From: Agelaius tricolor
Lineage: Eukaryota; Chordata; Aves; Passeriformes; Icteridae
Assembly: GCA_023055355.1 (NCBI GenBank)
Contig: JALJCS010000038.1
Span: 4,650,001 to 4,714,000, forward strand
Direction: 5' to 3'
Length of the DNA: 64,000 bases
Below the pieces are notes generated by a model, which was not told the origin of the DNA, did not search any database, and was given only the letters and a program-made list of their open reading frames with translations. Below are positions 25,011 through 64,000 of the stretch, in pieces; the stretch's first letter is position 1; every line of letters starts with the position of its first letter. The position numbers and the translations under genes were made by a program.

Positions 25011-27976
25011 CTCAGTTTTTCTTTTTTTTTCCAAAAGCCATTGAGCAGATTTTGTTTCAGACATATTGATGAGCTCCCGTGCACATTCAGCACACCAGTT
25101 AGCAGAGCAAGAGTTTCAAGCATTTGTGCTGCAGATCAATATCTCCTCTGACAGAAGCCCAGCAGGAGCTTGGTTTGCCTGCTGTTGTGAGACATGAAGT
25201 AGAAAATGTGCATAAACCATGCTGGCTAAGAGGACTGGAACAGAGCTTCCCTCAGGGCAGAGGCAAGTGCTGAAGCCCTTGTCTCTGGTCCAGTTCTGCA
25301 AGTAAAAGCAAACAAAAATACTCATTTGGAGACCATGAGAGTAAGCTTGAATGCTGTTAACACTTCTGTGAAGATCTGTATTGGTCGTTCTTAGAGATTT
25401 GTAAAGCAATCTGACAAATGGGTGGTGATGGAGACACCGGGGCTGAGCATCCCAGCAAGGTGGCAGCAGCGTGTGCTGTGTAATCCCTGCCAGAGCCTCT
25501 CAGCCAGGCCAGAGCTGATCCAGCCACTCGTGCACACCCCCTTTAGGTAGGGCCATTGTTCTGGGACATTTGTGAAGTAGAAACAATTGGTTCACGTGGG
25601 AGATTCAGTCCGTGAAGTAATAATGCTAATACTGGTGTGAAACAGTACTTCTCACATTTTTCTAATATTTTCTAGTATTTCCTAGAAAGGCAGGAGTGTG
25701 CAAGCCCAGAATACTGAAAGTACTGGACAATATCCCCACCTTTGAGTCAGGAAACTGAATGTAGGACTGTTTCTTTCTAGTTGTCCCTTGCCTTCATACT
25801 GAAAAATCTGTCTTTAGTTGACTGGATTCGATTTGGAGATAATAGAGATGTTTAGTGCTCATTGAGGTGCAAATACACAAAAGTGAACCCCACATCTTTG
25901 GCATCTTGGAGAACATTACTCATTCCTCAACATTTGACACATTTGTGATCTGCATCCATTTTAGTTCTTGCCACCTACTCTGGTGACAATGTCCAGTTTT
26001 CCCAGTGGCCTTATTACTGAGCAGACTGTGTGTGAAGTCTGTGAGGAAAAGCAGAGATTGCAGCTGGAAGGAAAACGAGGCAGAGCTTGCCGATTTTATG
26101 CAGAATCCAAAGGTGTAATTTCCATGGCAAAGATAGATGTCAGACAGGATTTTGAGGCTACACTCATCTTCAGAGCTCACACGGTGCAGCTGGATGTGTT
26201 TGTTTTTCAGGTCCAAAATTCTCTGTTCTCCCACTCCCCTGTTTGGCCTTCCTGGAATACAAACTTCAGCAGGAGGAGGTTCCTTCAGCCGGGCTGTGCT
26301 GCAGGGCAGCCTCCTCCCCCTGGTCCCTTCGGTTTTCCCCTGAAGCCCAGCCTGGCTCCGGGGCTCTGGCAATGCGGAGCTCTGCAGCAAACGCTGCTAA
26401 TCCAAGCTCTGCAGCTGCTTTGGGGCTGGGAGCACAGACCTGCCCTCCAGCGGCGCCACAGCCTCCCCGAGCCCCGCCGGGAAACCATTTACAAACGCCT
26501 TGGATCGTTTGTGGCACAAACAGCAGCAAAAAGGCCTCTCAAAACACCCTCGGATCCTGGCAACGTATTGGGCACATCCTTCCTGCTATAACATTTTACT
26601 GCAGAACATCTTGCCTGAGACCCTTTTTACAGTGTTTGGCTGCCTCCCGTTAGGTGATCAACATTCCCATCCTCCCATCTGCCAGAGGCCCCTTGGAAGG
26701 GATGCACCTCACCAGGCAGCTGTATGGGAGCAGGGAAGAGGATCAAAGGGCATGAGGCTGAGCTGCAGCAGTCCAGCGGGGTCTCTGCAGATCAAAGGGT
26801 GTATCCCTGGTCAGAGCCTGACTTCTGGGACTTCCTCGAGAGTGGGCAGGAGTGTGGCCCTGTCTTTACCACAGCCTCATCTGGGTGTGTTTGAATGGTT
26901 TAGCTGCACATGCTGGATATCTTTGTTATGGTCCTTACAATTAGCTCTTTTTTGGAATGAGGAGAGAGGAGGTGATTTCAGCCCTCAGGCAAACATGTTC
27001 ATTCTGCCCTTGTCCTCTGGACTGCCCCCCTCCTCTTCCTCAGCACTGCAGTTGTATCTGAAGTTGATGATCGTGCAGGAAAGTGAGGCTGTGCCAGACC
27101 TCTGCATAGGCGTGCCAGTGCCCAGACAAGGACCCTCTTGCTGTGCCCTTGAGCCCACTTTTCCCACTGCCACTGCCCAGGACTGCCCAGTCTCACAGGC
27201 TCAGGACTCTGGCGTTTATCAGGCAGCATGATTTGCTTGCCAGCAGTTCTGATTGGTAGTGATAGCAAACTAAATTTATTGTGTCTAAAAAATGTAATTA
27301 GGATATCTCAAGACTGGACATTTAGTGTGATTTTGCCAGGTTTCAATAGCAACTTTAAAGTTGTGGCTCACAGCCCAAACTCTGCCTTGGCTGTTCCGCT
27401 GTGGGGATGTTGCAATAGCTCTTGCAGTGTCCAGGGTGCTGCTGGCACAGTTCTGCAGCACTGCAGGATGTGTCCAGTTGTTGTGATTCCCCAGTGCTGC
27501 TGGAACGTTCATTTCTTTCCCACAGGGGCCTTTGGTGACTTTGGCAGTGCAGAAGGGACATCTAGTGGGCTGATGGGAGAGTGGGGACAGTGCCTGTTCA
27601 GGGCAGCAGGAAAGAGCCAATTTCCAGTTAGGGATTGGACTCTGGGGAACCCTTGAGCATTACAGCACCAAATTGTATTTAAACATTTCAGTGTACAGAA
27701 TTGGCCTGTGAGTCTGGAGGCTTGAAATTCCAAAACTTACGGAGTAAAAAATATTCCTGACACTTTTCAGCAGTGTCAGAAAACAGTGGAGTGTATGGAA
27801 GCAGTCAGATTTGGCACAGTTTTTGAGTGGAATTGGAAGATTTTTTTCTTTATTTACTCAACTTCCCAAGCCTGCAGCCACTGTTAGTATGGACTGCTTA
27901 GTGTAATGTTGTGCCTAATGGCCCTTAGAAGATAAAGCTGGGGAAAAAATCATGACTGATGCTGTTGGCTTCCCAC

Positions 27977-28043
27977 TTCAGTAAAATGGATTTGTGCCCA
28001 GTGGCTTCAATTCAGTAAAATGGATTTGTGCCCAGTGGTTCCA
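27977..28043. repeat. 34-bp tandem duplication, two copies
   Basis: The unit beginning TTCAGTAAAATGGATTTGTG at 27977 is repeated from 28011, nearly identical. It is a recent-looking slippage duplication. Confidence 0.9.
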
Positions 28044-30539
28044 GGATGGTGAGGAGGGAGGTGAGGCTCTGTCCTCTGTGGCAGTCACAGCGTGCACATG
28101 ACAGGAGAGAGGAATGGCTTTATTTGTACCACTGATATTTGCTGGCCTGTCACACGTCCCCAGTATCCAATCTGCAGTATTAGGATTATTTTAAGCCCTG
28201 TGTGAGGAAAGATTGTGAAACTCCTGCGAGTGTACATTGTTCTTTGAGTCAAAAGCAGACTTTTGCCGAGGTACTTTGCTATATGATTCTCTCTGAACTT
28301 TTGTACAAAGATGTAGAGGATTGGTTTATGACAAGTGTACAGAAAGGTATAGAAGAAGTGGGCAGGAAGGTTCTGCTGAGTACCCCAAGCTACTTTCTCC
28401 TTTTTCCTCTAATCCAGCTTGCCCACTGCTGCCCCATTTCCATGGCATGCATTTCCGGCTTGCCAAGGTTCCTGCTCCAGGCTGAGAATAGAAGCCTTGC
28501 TGTTATGCTGTCCTTAAGTCTCCCATAATGAGTGTTACAGCAAGGAAAGCAGCTGTGTCCTTTGGCTCTGGTTTTAATGCTATGTTAAAGAGCAGATTAT
28601 GGTGACGTTGGATGGCAGCGATGCGGGGGTAGCACAAACCATGACCAGTTTGGGCAAGGCTTTAGCAAGGATGACTAAGGGCTTGGAGCTTATGCTTTAG
28701 ATAACAAATCCACCCAATTGTGCTCTTTTGGAAATGTAGTCAAGCCTAACAAATCAGGGCCTTAACAGAGTTGCATTAGGGTCCTTTAATTGGACTAAGC
28801 TGGTTAATACCCACATTGGCTTTTGTATGCCCAGGGGTGCAGCACAGGAATGGTTTGCTGTTTATGCTGACAAAATCTCATAAAATTGCAACCATGAACA
28901 TTGATAAAATTAAATTCTAATGTCCTCACAGGTAGACAATAGATTAAGGTATTTTGATTATTATGAGGAAGTTGGATGTAATTATTTTCCTCTTCCCTCA
29001 GTCTGGCTAATGTGACAGACTCTGCCATGGCTCTGTCCAGGGTTTGGGGTGTGACAGGCCACACAGCACAGCAGGAGCAGCAGGGCTGCACAGGATCCCA
29101 GCCTCTGTGGGACAACCTCCACTTTCTGTGTGTGGGGGTTTGTCATACTCGTTCTGTTTCATGAAAGCTGAGCAGGTCCTTCAGGTAGTCCTAGAAGCCA
29201 TAAATTACCATGGATTAGGTGTGTTTTCCAGGTGTTGTGAAGTGTGCCACTACTGGACTTACAGCAGTGCCTGGCTAAGAATGGTGCTTTGTTGCCATGT
29301 TAATTGTGCAATGATAATAGGTATTTGCTGGGATTTGGAATAGGTGGATTGTTGAGAGCATAATTCACACAGGTGAGGCAAAAATACTCTGAGCAGAAAG
29401 ATTCTGCACATGTCAGTGTTTGGTTACATCCCCTGACAGCCAAAGCAGAGTCTAAGGAGACAGAAATGAGTTCCAGATGGTTGTGGTAACTGGCAAGAAA
29501 CTAATACTGAGGCTGATCTTGAGAAAACAGACTGAGGACACCAGAGATGAAAGAGGGGGCAGGGTGGTCCAGATAAGGTTGATAACACATGATATATCAT
29601 CTTTGGAGCATTCCAAGGCAGGACAGTGAGATGAACCATTTGTTCCTGAACTGCAGAGGCTGGGTGGTGGAAAGGCTCTTGCTGTGGCTGTTCTGCTGCT
29701 GCACTGAAGGTAAAACCCCTGCAGTAACTATCCCATTTCCATGCACAAATCCCACCAGCCTCTGCTGCCCTGCAAGGATGCTGGGATCATGCAGATTGCT
29801 CACTGTAATTTTGCTCCTGATTTCTTCACGTGCAGCCTGGGTGTGTCTGCACCAATTGCATTGCTATCTTGTGTATTTCTTGCTTGAACTAGGAATTTGT
29901 CTGGCAGCTTACCTGGGTTCTATTTTTAGTTGTTAGTGAAGGGTGAGGCAGTGTACTTAATTCTCATTACAGTTAGTTTAATCCAATTGTGATGTGGATT
30001 TAGAGAGACTTAGTAGGTCTCGGCTGAGTGTGGGCTGTCTTTTTCCAGTTACTGTCATTAAACAATGCACACTGATAACTTTTTCCACTTCTAAAACTGA
30101 ACCCCTGTGTCTGAAGGTGGTGTGATTTGGTGCCTGTGTTTTGCACCCCTGTTGATCTCTGTAACTGTTCCTCAATTGGGAATAGGGTTCCTGTACATTT
30201 TGTGAGTTCACCTGACCTGTGGTATCACCCCACCTTGGGGAGACAGTAGTAAAGATTAATGTGGACTAACTCTGCTTTTTGGGGTAAACAGAGTGCATTT
30301 GTCTTATTTCTCTTTGAACAAAGCAGCTTCTCTCAGAAAGCTGAGAGTGAGTGATGCGTTCGATCCTGCTGCGGAGCTGGTCAGTGAGAGCCGATACAGA
30401 ACTCGGCATCCTCTGAAGAGCCTCGGGCCCGAAGCGGTTCCGAGGCCTGTCCCGGCTGTGGGAACAGCCCAGGTGTGTTGTGGGGTTCCGGAGGGGCAGA
30501 GGGAGCCCGGCTACAGCAGCCCGAGGGGCGGGCGGGGCT

Positions 30540-30583
30540 CGGGCAGGGCTCGGGCAGGGCTCGGGCAGGGCTCGGGCAGGGCT
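30540..30583. repeat. 11-bp minisatellite in the CRB2 promoter, 4 copies
   Basis: The unit CGGGCAGGGCT is repeated four times in perfect tandem, preceded by a partial GGCGGGGCT copy. The GC-box-like units could bind Sp/KLF factors and are likely to vary in copy number. Both effects are inferred. Confidence 0.9.
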
Positions 30584-30711
30584 CAGTCCGCTCCGCGCGG
30601 ATCTGATCCAGGCAGGCTTTGCCGGCGCTCCCGGCGCGGCTGCGGGCTCTGTCCGCGGGCTCGGTGCTGCCCTGGGCCCGGCGGCGCGGGCCGAGCCCGC
30701 CCCGCACCGTG

Positions 30712-30771
30712 ATGTGGCCACAGGAGGGGCTTGCTGGGCTCCGGCTCCTGCCTCTCCCCGGAGGGCTTTAG
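30712..30771 (+). other. Upstream ORF in CRB2 5' leader, 19 codons
   Basis: An ATG at 30712 (G at -3, T at +4) opens a 19-codon frame that stops with TAG at 30769-30771. This is 22 nt before the CRB2 start codon and in a different frame. If transcription starts upstream of 30712, it would be translated before CRB2 and could damp CRB2 output. Whether it is in the mature mRNA is unknown. Confidence 0.5.
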
Positions 30772-30793
30772 GACGGCCACTCTTACACTTGTC

Positions 30794-60556
<29,763 letters not shown>

Positions 60557-60840
60557 GCCCTGCCGTGCCAGGGCCCGCACCTGCAAGGGCTGCCTGCACC
60601 TGGAGCTCTTCCAGCCCTGGCAGCAGCAGAGCCACCCCCTCCCGCTCCCCTAAGGCCGCTCCCCAAGAACGGACATCGCGCGCAGGCAGCGCCAGCACAG
60701 CCGGGCTGGCACGGGAGCCTCTGCCCTCCCTCTGCCCTGCCCGGGCTGCCCAGCGCTCTCTCAGCAGGAGCTGAAGTGGCTCTGGCTCCTGTCCCCCCCA
60801 GGCAGGAGAGGCACATTAAATCTGCTGTCCAAGGCAGGGT
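60557..60840 (+). other. CRB2: Proximal 3' UTR of CRB2-type transcript
   Basis: GC-rich non-coding sequence follows the TAG. It would end just after the ATTAAA at 60815-60820 if that signal is used. The end given is approximate. Confidence 0.45.
60815..60820 (+). terminator. Candidate proximal poly(A) signal ATTAAA
   Basis: ATTAAA, the commonest variant signal, lies 259 nt after the CRB2 exon 13 stop. The downstream sequence contains GGTGACC and CCTGTGCAGGTT, only mildly GU-rich. Plausible but weaker than the distal site. Confidence 0.45.
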
Positions 60841-61363
60841 GACCCGAGGCACCTGTGCAGGTTCAGCTCCCTGAGTCCCACTCAGGAGCTGGCAAGGTCG
60901 TGGCTGGTTTGTGTATTCTGCTCTGGTTTGTCAACAGCTGAAAAACATTCAAACTCTCTCAGCTCAGGTGTGTGAGGTTTTCAGAGTCTTCAACAGCAAC
61001 AGCAGCTGTGACCTCCCTGTGACAGCCCTGTGTTACAGGGAATTGTCAGGAATGATCAAAATCCTTGTATAAATCAGTGCTGAATGCCCTGCTGCTGTTA
61101 GCCATTCCCATGGGTACCGTGCAGGTTTGGGCCAGTGCTGGAGCTGCCAGGTGCTGGACTTTGGGTGTGCATGGAGGGCAGAGGGGGCAGGAAAGGGCAC
61201 CAGCCTCCTGTGCATGCCCTGGGCTCCGCGGGCCAGGGGAAGGGGGAGCTCCTGCCCTGCAGCGCTGTCAGCACAGCGCAGCTGAGGGAGGCACTGGGGC
61301 TGAGGGGGTGAAGTGCAGCTGCGTCCTGGTGGAAGCTCTGAGTAACTCCCTGTTCTACCACAG

Positions 61364-61582
61364 CAGCGAGTGTGGGCGCACCTCAGCCACTCCTCCGTGG
61401 TGGGAGCAGTCGGGGCTGCGGGGGCTGCCCTGCTCCTCGCACTGGCCGTAGCCACGGCGATTGCCATGAAGAGGAGGAGAGCGACTCAGGGAACCTACAG
61501 CCCGAGCCGGCAGGAGAAGGACGGGGCCCGAGTGGAAATGTGGAACGTGATCAAGATGCCCCCGACCGAGCGGCTGATCTGA
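61364..61582 (+). CDS. CRB2: Candidate alternative CRB2 terminal exon: second transmembrane helix and CRB1-type tail
   Basis: After TGTTCTACCACAG, a phase-0 open segment of 72 codons ends in TGA. It encodes [10 protein letters not shown], an Ala/Gly/Leu-rich transmembrane helix ([20 protein letters not shown] through TAIAM), a basic KRRR stop-transfer, then [39 protein letters not shown] and C-terminal ERLI are both intact. Wording such as [13 protein letters not shown] and RVEMWN is that of vertebrate CRB1 tails as I recall them, not CRB2. No EGF exons, signal peptide or promoter lie between exon 13 and this exon, so it is not a separate gene. Spliced to the exon 12 donor (phase 0) it would give a 1465-residue protein with the same ectodomain. 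A possible branch point, AGTAAC, lies near 61340. Use in mRNA is not shown by sequence alone. Confidence 0.8.
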   Translation, partial: QRVWAHLSHSSVVGAVGAAGAALLLALAVATAIAMKRRRATQGTYSPSRQEKDGARVEMWNVIKMPPTERLI

Positions 61583-61900
61583 GCTGGGGTCGCGCTGGGG
61601 GGGACAGCGCTGCACGGCCTCGGGCACTGCCCCTCGGGCTGCTCGCTGCAGCCCAGCCCACAGAGCATTCCCAGCAAACGCTCTGGCTGTGAAAGCGGCA
61701 GCGCCGGGGAGCAAAAACGCCACTGCTGAGGGCCGGGGAGGGAGCAGTGGCTGTGGCACAGCGGGGACACGGAACCAGACAGAAGATGGGGCTGTGGCAC
61801 AGCCGGAGCCTGCTGGGCCCCTGCTCCTGCAGGCAGCAGAAAAACCTCCCTCAGGCAGGACCACTGAACGGGAATTAAACCACTGCATTCAGAAATAATG
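61583..61900 (+). other. CRB2: Putative 3' UTR after the CRB1-type tail
   Basis: Non-coding sequence runs from the TGA to just past an ATTAAA at 61874-61879, with the approximate end given. It could extend to the distal poly(A) site at 63.62 kb instead. Confidence 0.4.
61874..61879 (+). terminator. Candidate poly(A) signal ATTAAA after the second tail
   Basis: ATTAAA lies 292 nt after the second tail's stop codon, a spacing close to that of the ATTAAA after the first tail. The following sequence, ATAATAAGGTTTTTTC, is T-rich. Plausible. Confidence 0.45.
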
Positions 61901-63430
61901 TGAATAATAAGGTTTTTTCAAAAAGACACATGCCTGTGACTCCTCTGCAAGGCTAAGCCAGGTGAGTGAGTGCTGGGAAATCCTTCCTAGAGCTGCTGGA
62001 GCTTTCCCTGAGACCAGACCAAACCACAGGAATATGTGAAGTGCCTTTCTGATCCTGAGGTGCCAGTTCCAGTTGAACCTTTGTGAAAGGAGGGCGTTTC
62101 CATGTTTGATCCAGCTCCACCACTCCCGAGCAGCTTGGACCATGGAACTGACCCTTGAGAGAGCATCAGGTGGTACCTGCTGGGGTGAGGAGGGGAGAAG
62201 GAAAGAGTTCTAGAGGTGACCTCTCTGGACTGACAGGTTTGGGCTTGCTGGTACAGGAGAGTGGAGTTTAGTTAGCCAATCTTTTAACCCAAACAAGGAC
62301 TGGTGTAGGTGACACAGCATCTGCTTTCCACTGCACTAACAGGGGTTTGATTTTGTGGCTTTGCTCCTCCTGTTACTGTTTTAGCTGTTGAATGTGCTGT
62401 TTCTTCTTTAGCATAATGTGGCAGAGGCTGTGGAAGGAAATGCAGCACAGCAGGCCAGGTAAGGCCTAAGGTCATTAATGTTTCAGGATAATCACAACAA
62501 CTATCAGTAAGGAATATTTTAGAACAGTGTCTGCTTTTTAATGTCCAAAATACTATTAAAAATCAGGGTGGGAACCTGCCTGCTGTAGCTCATTGCCACA
62601 AGAAAATGCTGTTTATTCTGGTCTGCTTTTGGATTTTATTTTCTACTGTAGCTGTAAATGTTTCTGTAATTCCAAGCAAAGGGAGGGGCCTGGAACTACT
62701 GCTCACATGTGTTCGTTTAAGAACAGGTGTGTCTGTAAGAACAGGTCTCTGCTACAGGCAGCTGCTGACAAAAATGAACATTTTAGAAAACAGAAGAAAC
62801 CAGGAGTGGGAGACAGACAATATTTTGCCAGTAAGATCACTTTCCCTCTAGGAGTGGAGAAGAGTCAAAGGTGAGATCCCAGCTGTGTCTGGCAGTGACA
62901 GGGAGGCCCTGTGGCAGGTGGGAGCCTGTGGCTGCTTCCCTGTGTTCATCAGCAGTGACTCTGCTGGCACTGGTCTGGCACTGGTTTGCTCTGGGCGTTC
63001 TCCAGCTGCTCCTTTGGGAGGTCCAGCACACTTTGGGAAGTGCCAGTGGCACTGCCCGCTCCCCTTGTGGCACTGGGCCTTTGGGGGCAGGTGAGGGGGG
63101 TTTTCCTGTGCCTTTGTGCACAGGAGGCTCCAGGGCAGCAGAGCCAGGACAGAGGGGAAGGAATTCCTCCCTGGGCTGAGGGAAGGGAGCAGGGTGGGCA
63201 CAGCCCTGGGGCCCCTGTGCTGCCAGGCAAAGGCCTGCAGGAACCTCAGGGTGGGTCAGGGGTCTCTGCCACCTCTGCCCCACACCCCGGGGCAGGCCCT
63301 GCTTCTGCTTTTTTGCTGCACTCCAGGTGTGGTGTTTGTACAGGAATGAGGCAGCAGCTTGGGACCCCAAGCACCCAAAGCCACTATCAGCAAAGGTGTT
63401 CAAATACTCTGCCAGTGTCTTGAGCATTTC
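61901..63430. other. Region downstream of both tails, no gene seen
   Basis: No recognisable coding exon is present on either strand. A 227-codon minus-strand open frame at 62837-63520 has no known domain. The region may be a long 3' UTR of the locus, given the strong distal poly(A) signal, or intergenic sequence. Minus-strand AATAAA strings near 62610 and 62636 could serve a convergent neighbour, but nothing else supports that. Confidence 0.5.
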
Positions 63431-63650
63431 TGCAAAATAATTTATGGAAGGTGGTTTTGTTTTTTTCAATAATGAACTTAACTTTCTTTTGATATTTAAT
63501 TTTTGAATATATTTTTTCACAAAACTGGACTTGCTGTAGTTAATGATTATGATCCTGATTTCTTTTTTAATTGTAAATTTTATAATTTGTAAATAATTAG
63601 AATGTCCTTCAAAAGAAATTTACAATAAAATTTGGTTAAAACCAGACCTG
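63431..63650 (+). other. AT-rich probable distal 3' UTR end with a Pumilio-like site
   Basis: The sequence turns strongly AT-rich here, typical of the end of a vertebrate 3' UTR. It contains TGTAAATA at 63588-63595, matching the Pumilio consensus TGTANATA, shortly before an AATAAA. Assignment to CRB2 is inferred from strand and from the lack of another + strand gene. Confidence 0.45.
63624..63629 (+). terminator. Strong distal poly(A) signal AATAAA with GU-rich downstream element
   Basis: A canonical AATAAA is followed 15-45 nt later by a GU-rich segment (CTGGTTGTTGACTTGTGACT and TTGTTTTT), the textbook arrangement. It would end CRB2 transcripts about 2.05 kb after the second tail's stop or 3.1 kb after the first. 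Confidence 0.65.
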
Positions 63651-63942
63651 GTTGTTGACTTGTGACTTGTTTTTCCCCAAAGAACACCTTTCTGTCTGGA
63701 TGCCGATCATGGTCTGTGCCACACCCCCTGCACAGCTGCAAACGCTGATGGCTCTTCACGGTTAAAGGATTCATTTGGTGACAATTTGTCACGGCCCACA
63801 GCCCCGAGCCCAGGCCAGGGTGCAGAGCTTGGTCCAGCAGCAGGACAGAGCTGCTGAGCACCAAGGGAGGGAGCTGGGAAACCTCTGCTCTCTGCTCACC
63901 TCCCTGAGCTGCATTTTACCATTAATCCCTGACTTGATGGGC

Positions 63943-63948
63943 AATAAA
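63943..63948 (+). terminator. Additional AATAAA near the window end
   Basis: AATAAA is followed by GAGACTGGAATGGGG, which is only weakly GU-rich. It may be a minor or unused site; sequence beyond the window would help decide. Confidence 0.25.
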
Positions 63949-64000
63949 GAGACTGGAATGGGGGGAAAAGGGACTCTGAAGCCTCTACCCAGAGTGAACA

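Larger units (their letters stand above)
9531..30300. other. Intergenic (or upstream intronic) region, no gene seen
   Basis: About 20.8 kb separates the large CpG island from the CRB2 promoter. The longest open frames are a multi-frame cluster at 25.9-27.3 kb, and none resembles a known protein or is bounded by plausible splice signals. Short local duplications and one CA microsatellite are listed separately. Distal CRB2 regulatory elements or an untranslated upstream exon could lie here but cannot be identified by reading alone. Confidence 0.55.
30301..30793 (+). promoter_or_regulatory. CRB2: CRB2 promoter and 5' UTR region, CpG-rich
   Basis: G+C and CpG rise sharply from about 30.35 kb to 30.72 kb, immediately upstream of the signal-peptide exon, as expected of a CpG-island promoter. 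No TATA box is evident and the transcription start cannot be fixed by eye. An 11-bp tandem repeat sits in the core, and a short upstream ORF precedes the start codon. Both are listed separately. Confidence 0.7.

Noticed and set aside
61364..61582. Reading the second tail as the end of a separate tandem CRB1 or CRB3 gene
   Set aside because: Only about 0.8 kb separates it from exon 13, with no signal peptide, EGF or laminin G exon and no clear promoter between. A CRB3-type gene would need its own start and signal sequence, and none is visible.
62837..63520. 227-codon minus-strand frame as the end of a convergent gene
   Set aside because: No domain or family resemblance, and it overlaps the AT-rich + strand 3' UTR-like sequence. 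A convergent DENND1A is expected by synteny but is not supported by this frame.

Overview
The window is vertebrate nuclear DNA carrying one clearly recognisable protein-coding gene: a complete Crumbs-family polarity gene, CRB2, on the + strand from its promoter (about 30.3-30.8 kb) to its 3' end (about 60.8-63.65 kb). The source is most likely a bird. This is inferred from the compact ~30 kb locus, the near absence of recognisable interspersed repeats, the GC-rich CpG-dense exons next to AT-rich introns, and runs of T/G simple sequence. Nothing suggests bacteria or plasmids.

Layout. 1-8.0 kb holds AT-rich non-coding DNA with no supportable exon. 8.17-9.53 kb is a strong CpG island, probably the promoter of a neighbouring gene. 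From memory, human CRB2 is flanked by STRBP and DENND1A, so a leftward STRBP-like gene is a reasonable but unproven guess. 9.53-30.3 kb is non-coding single-copy DNA with a few short local duplications. 30.3-30.8 kb is a second, smaller CpG-rich promoter with an 11-bp tandem repeat, leading into the signal-peptide exon.

Thirteen CRB2 exons can be placed by GT/AG boundaries, and every join keeps frame. The phases are 1,1,2,1,1,1,1,0,1,2,2,0. The total CDS is 4407 nt, giving 1468 residues. The product is a type I membrane protein: signal peptide, about 13 EGF-like repeats, laminin G1, EGF, laminin G2, one and a half EGFs, laminin G3, five EGFs, a transmembrane helix, and a short tail with a FERM-binding GTYSPS segment and a C-terminal ERLI PDZ ligand.

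The most notable observation is a second, complete terminal exon about 0.8 kb after the CRB2 stop (61364-61582). It starts in phase 0, exactly as needed to replace exon 13. It encodes another transmembrane helix and another GTYSPS...ERLI tail, this one resembling CRB1 rather than CRB2. The locus could therefore make two Crumbs receptors with the same ectodomain and different membrane/cytoplasmic modules (1468 and 1465 residues), chosen by alternative last-exon splicing and polyadenylation. Candidate poly(A) signals follow each tail, and a strong distal poly(A) site lies at 63.62 kb. Intron 6 (8.3 kb) also holds an isolated CpG-rich block that could be an internal promoter or enhancer.
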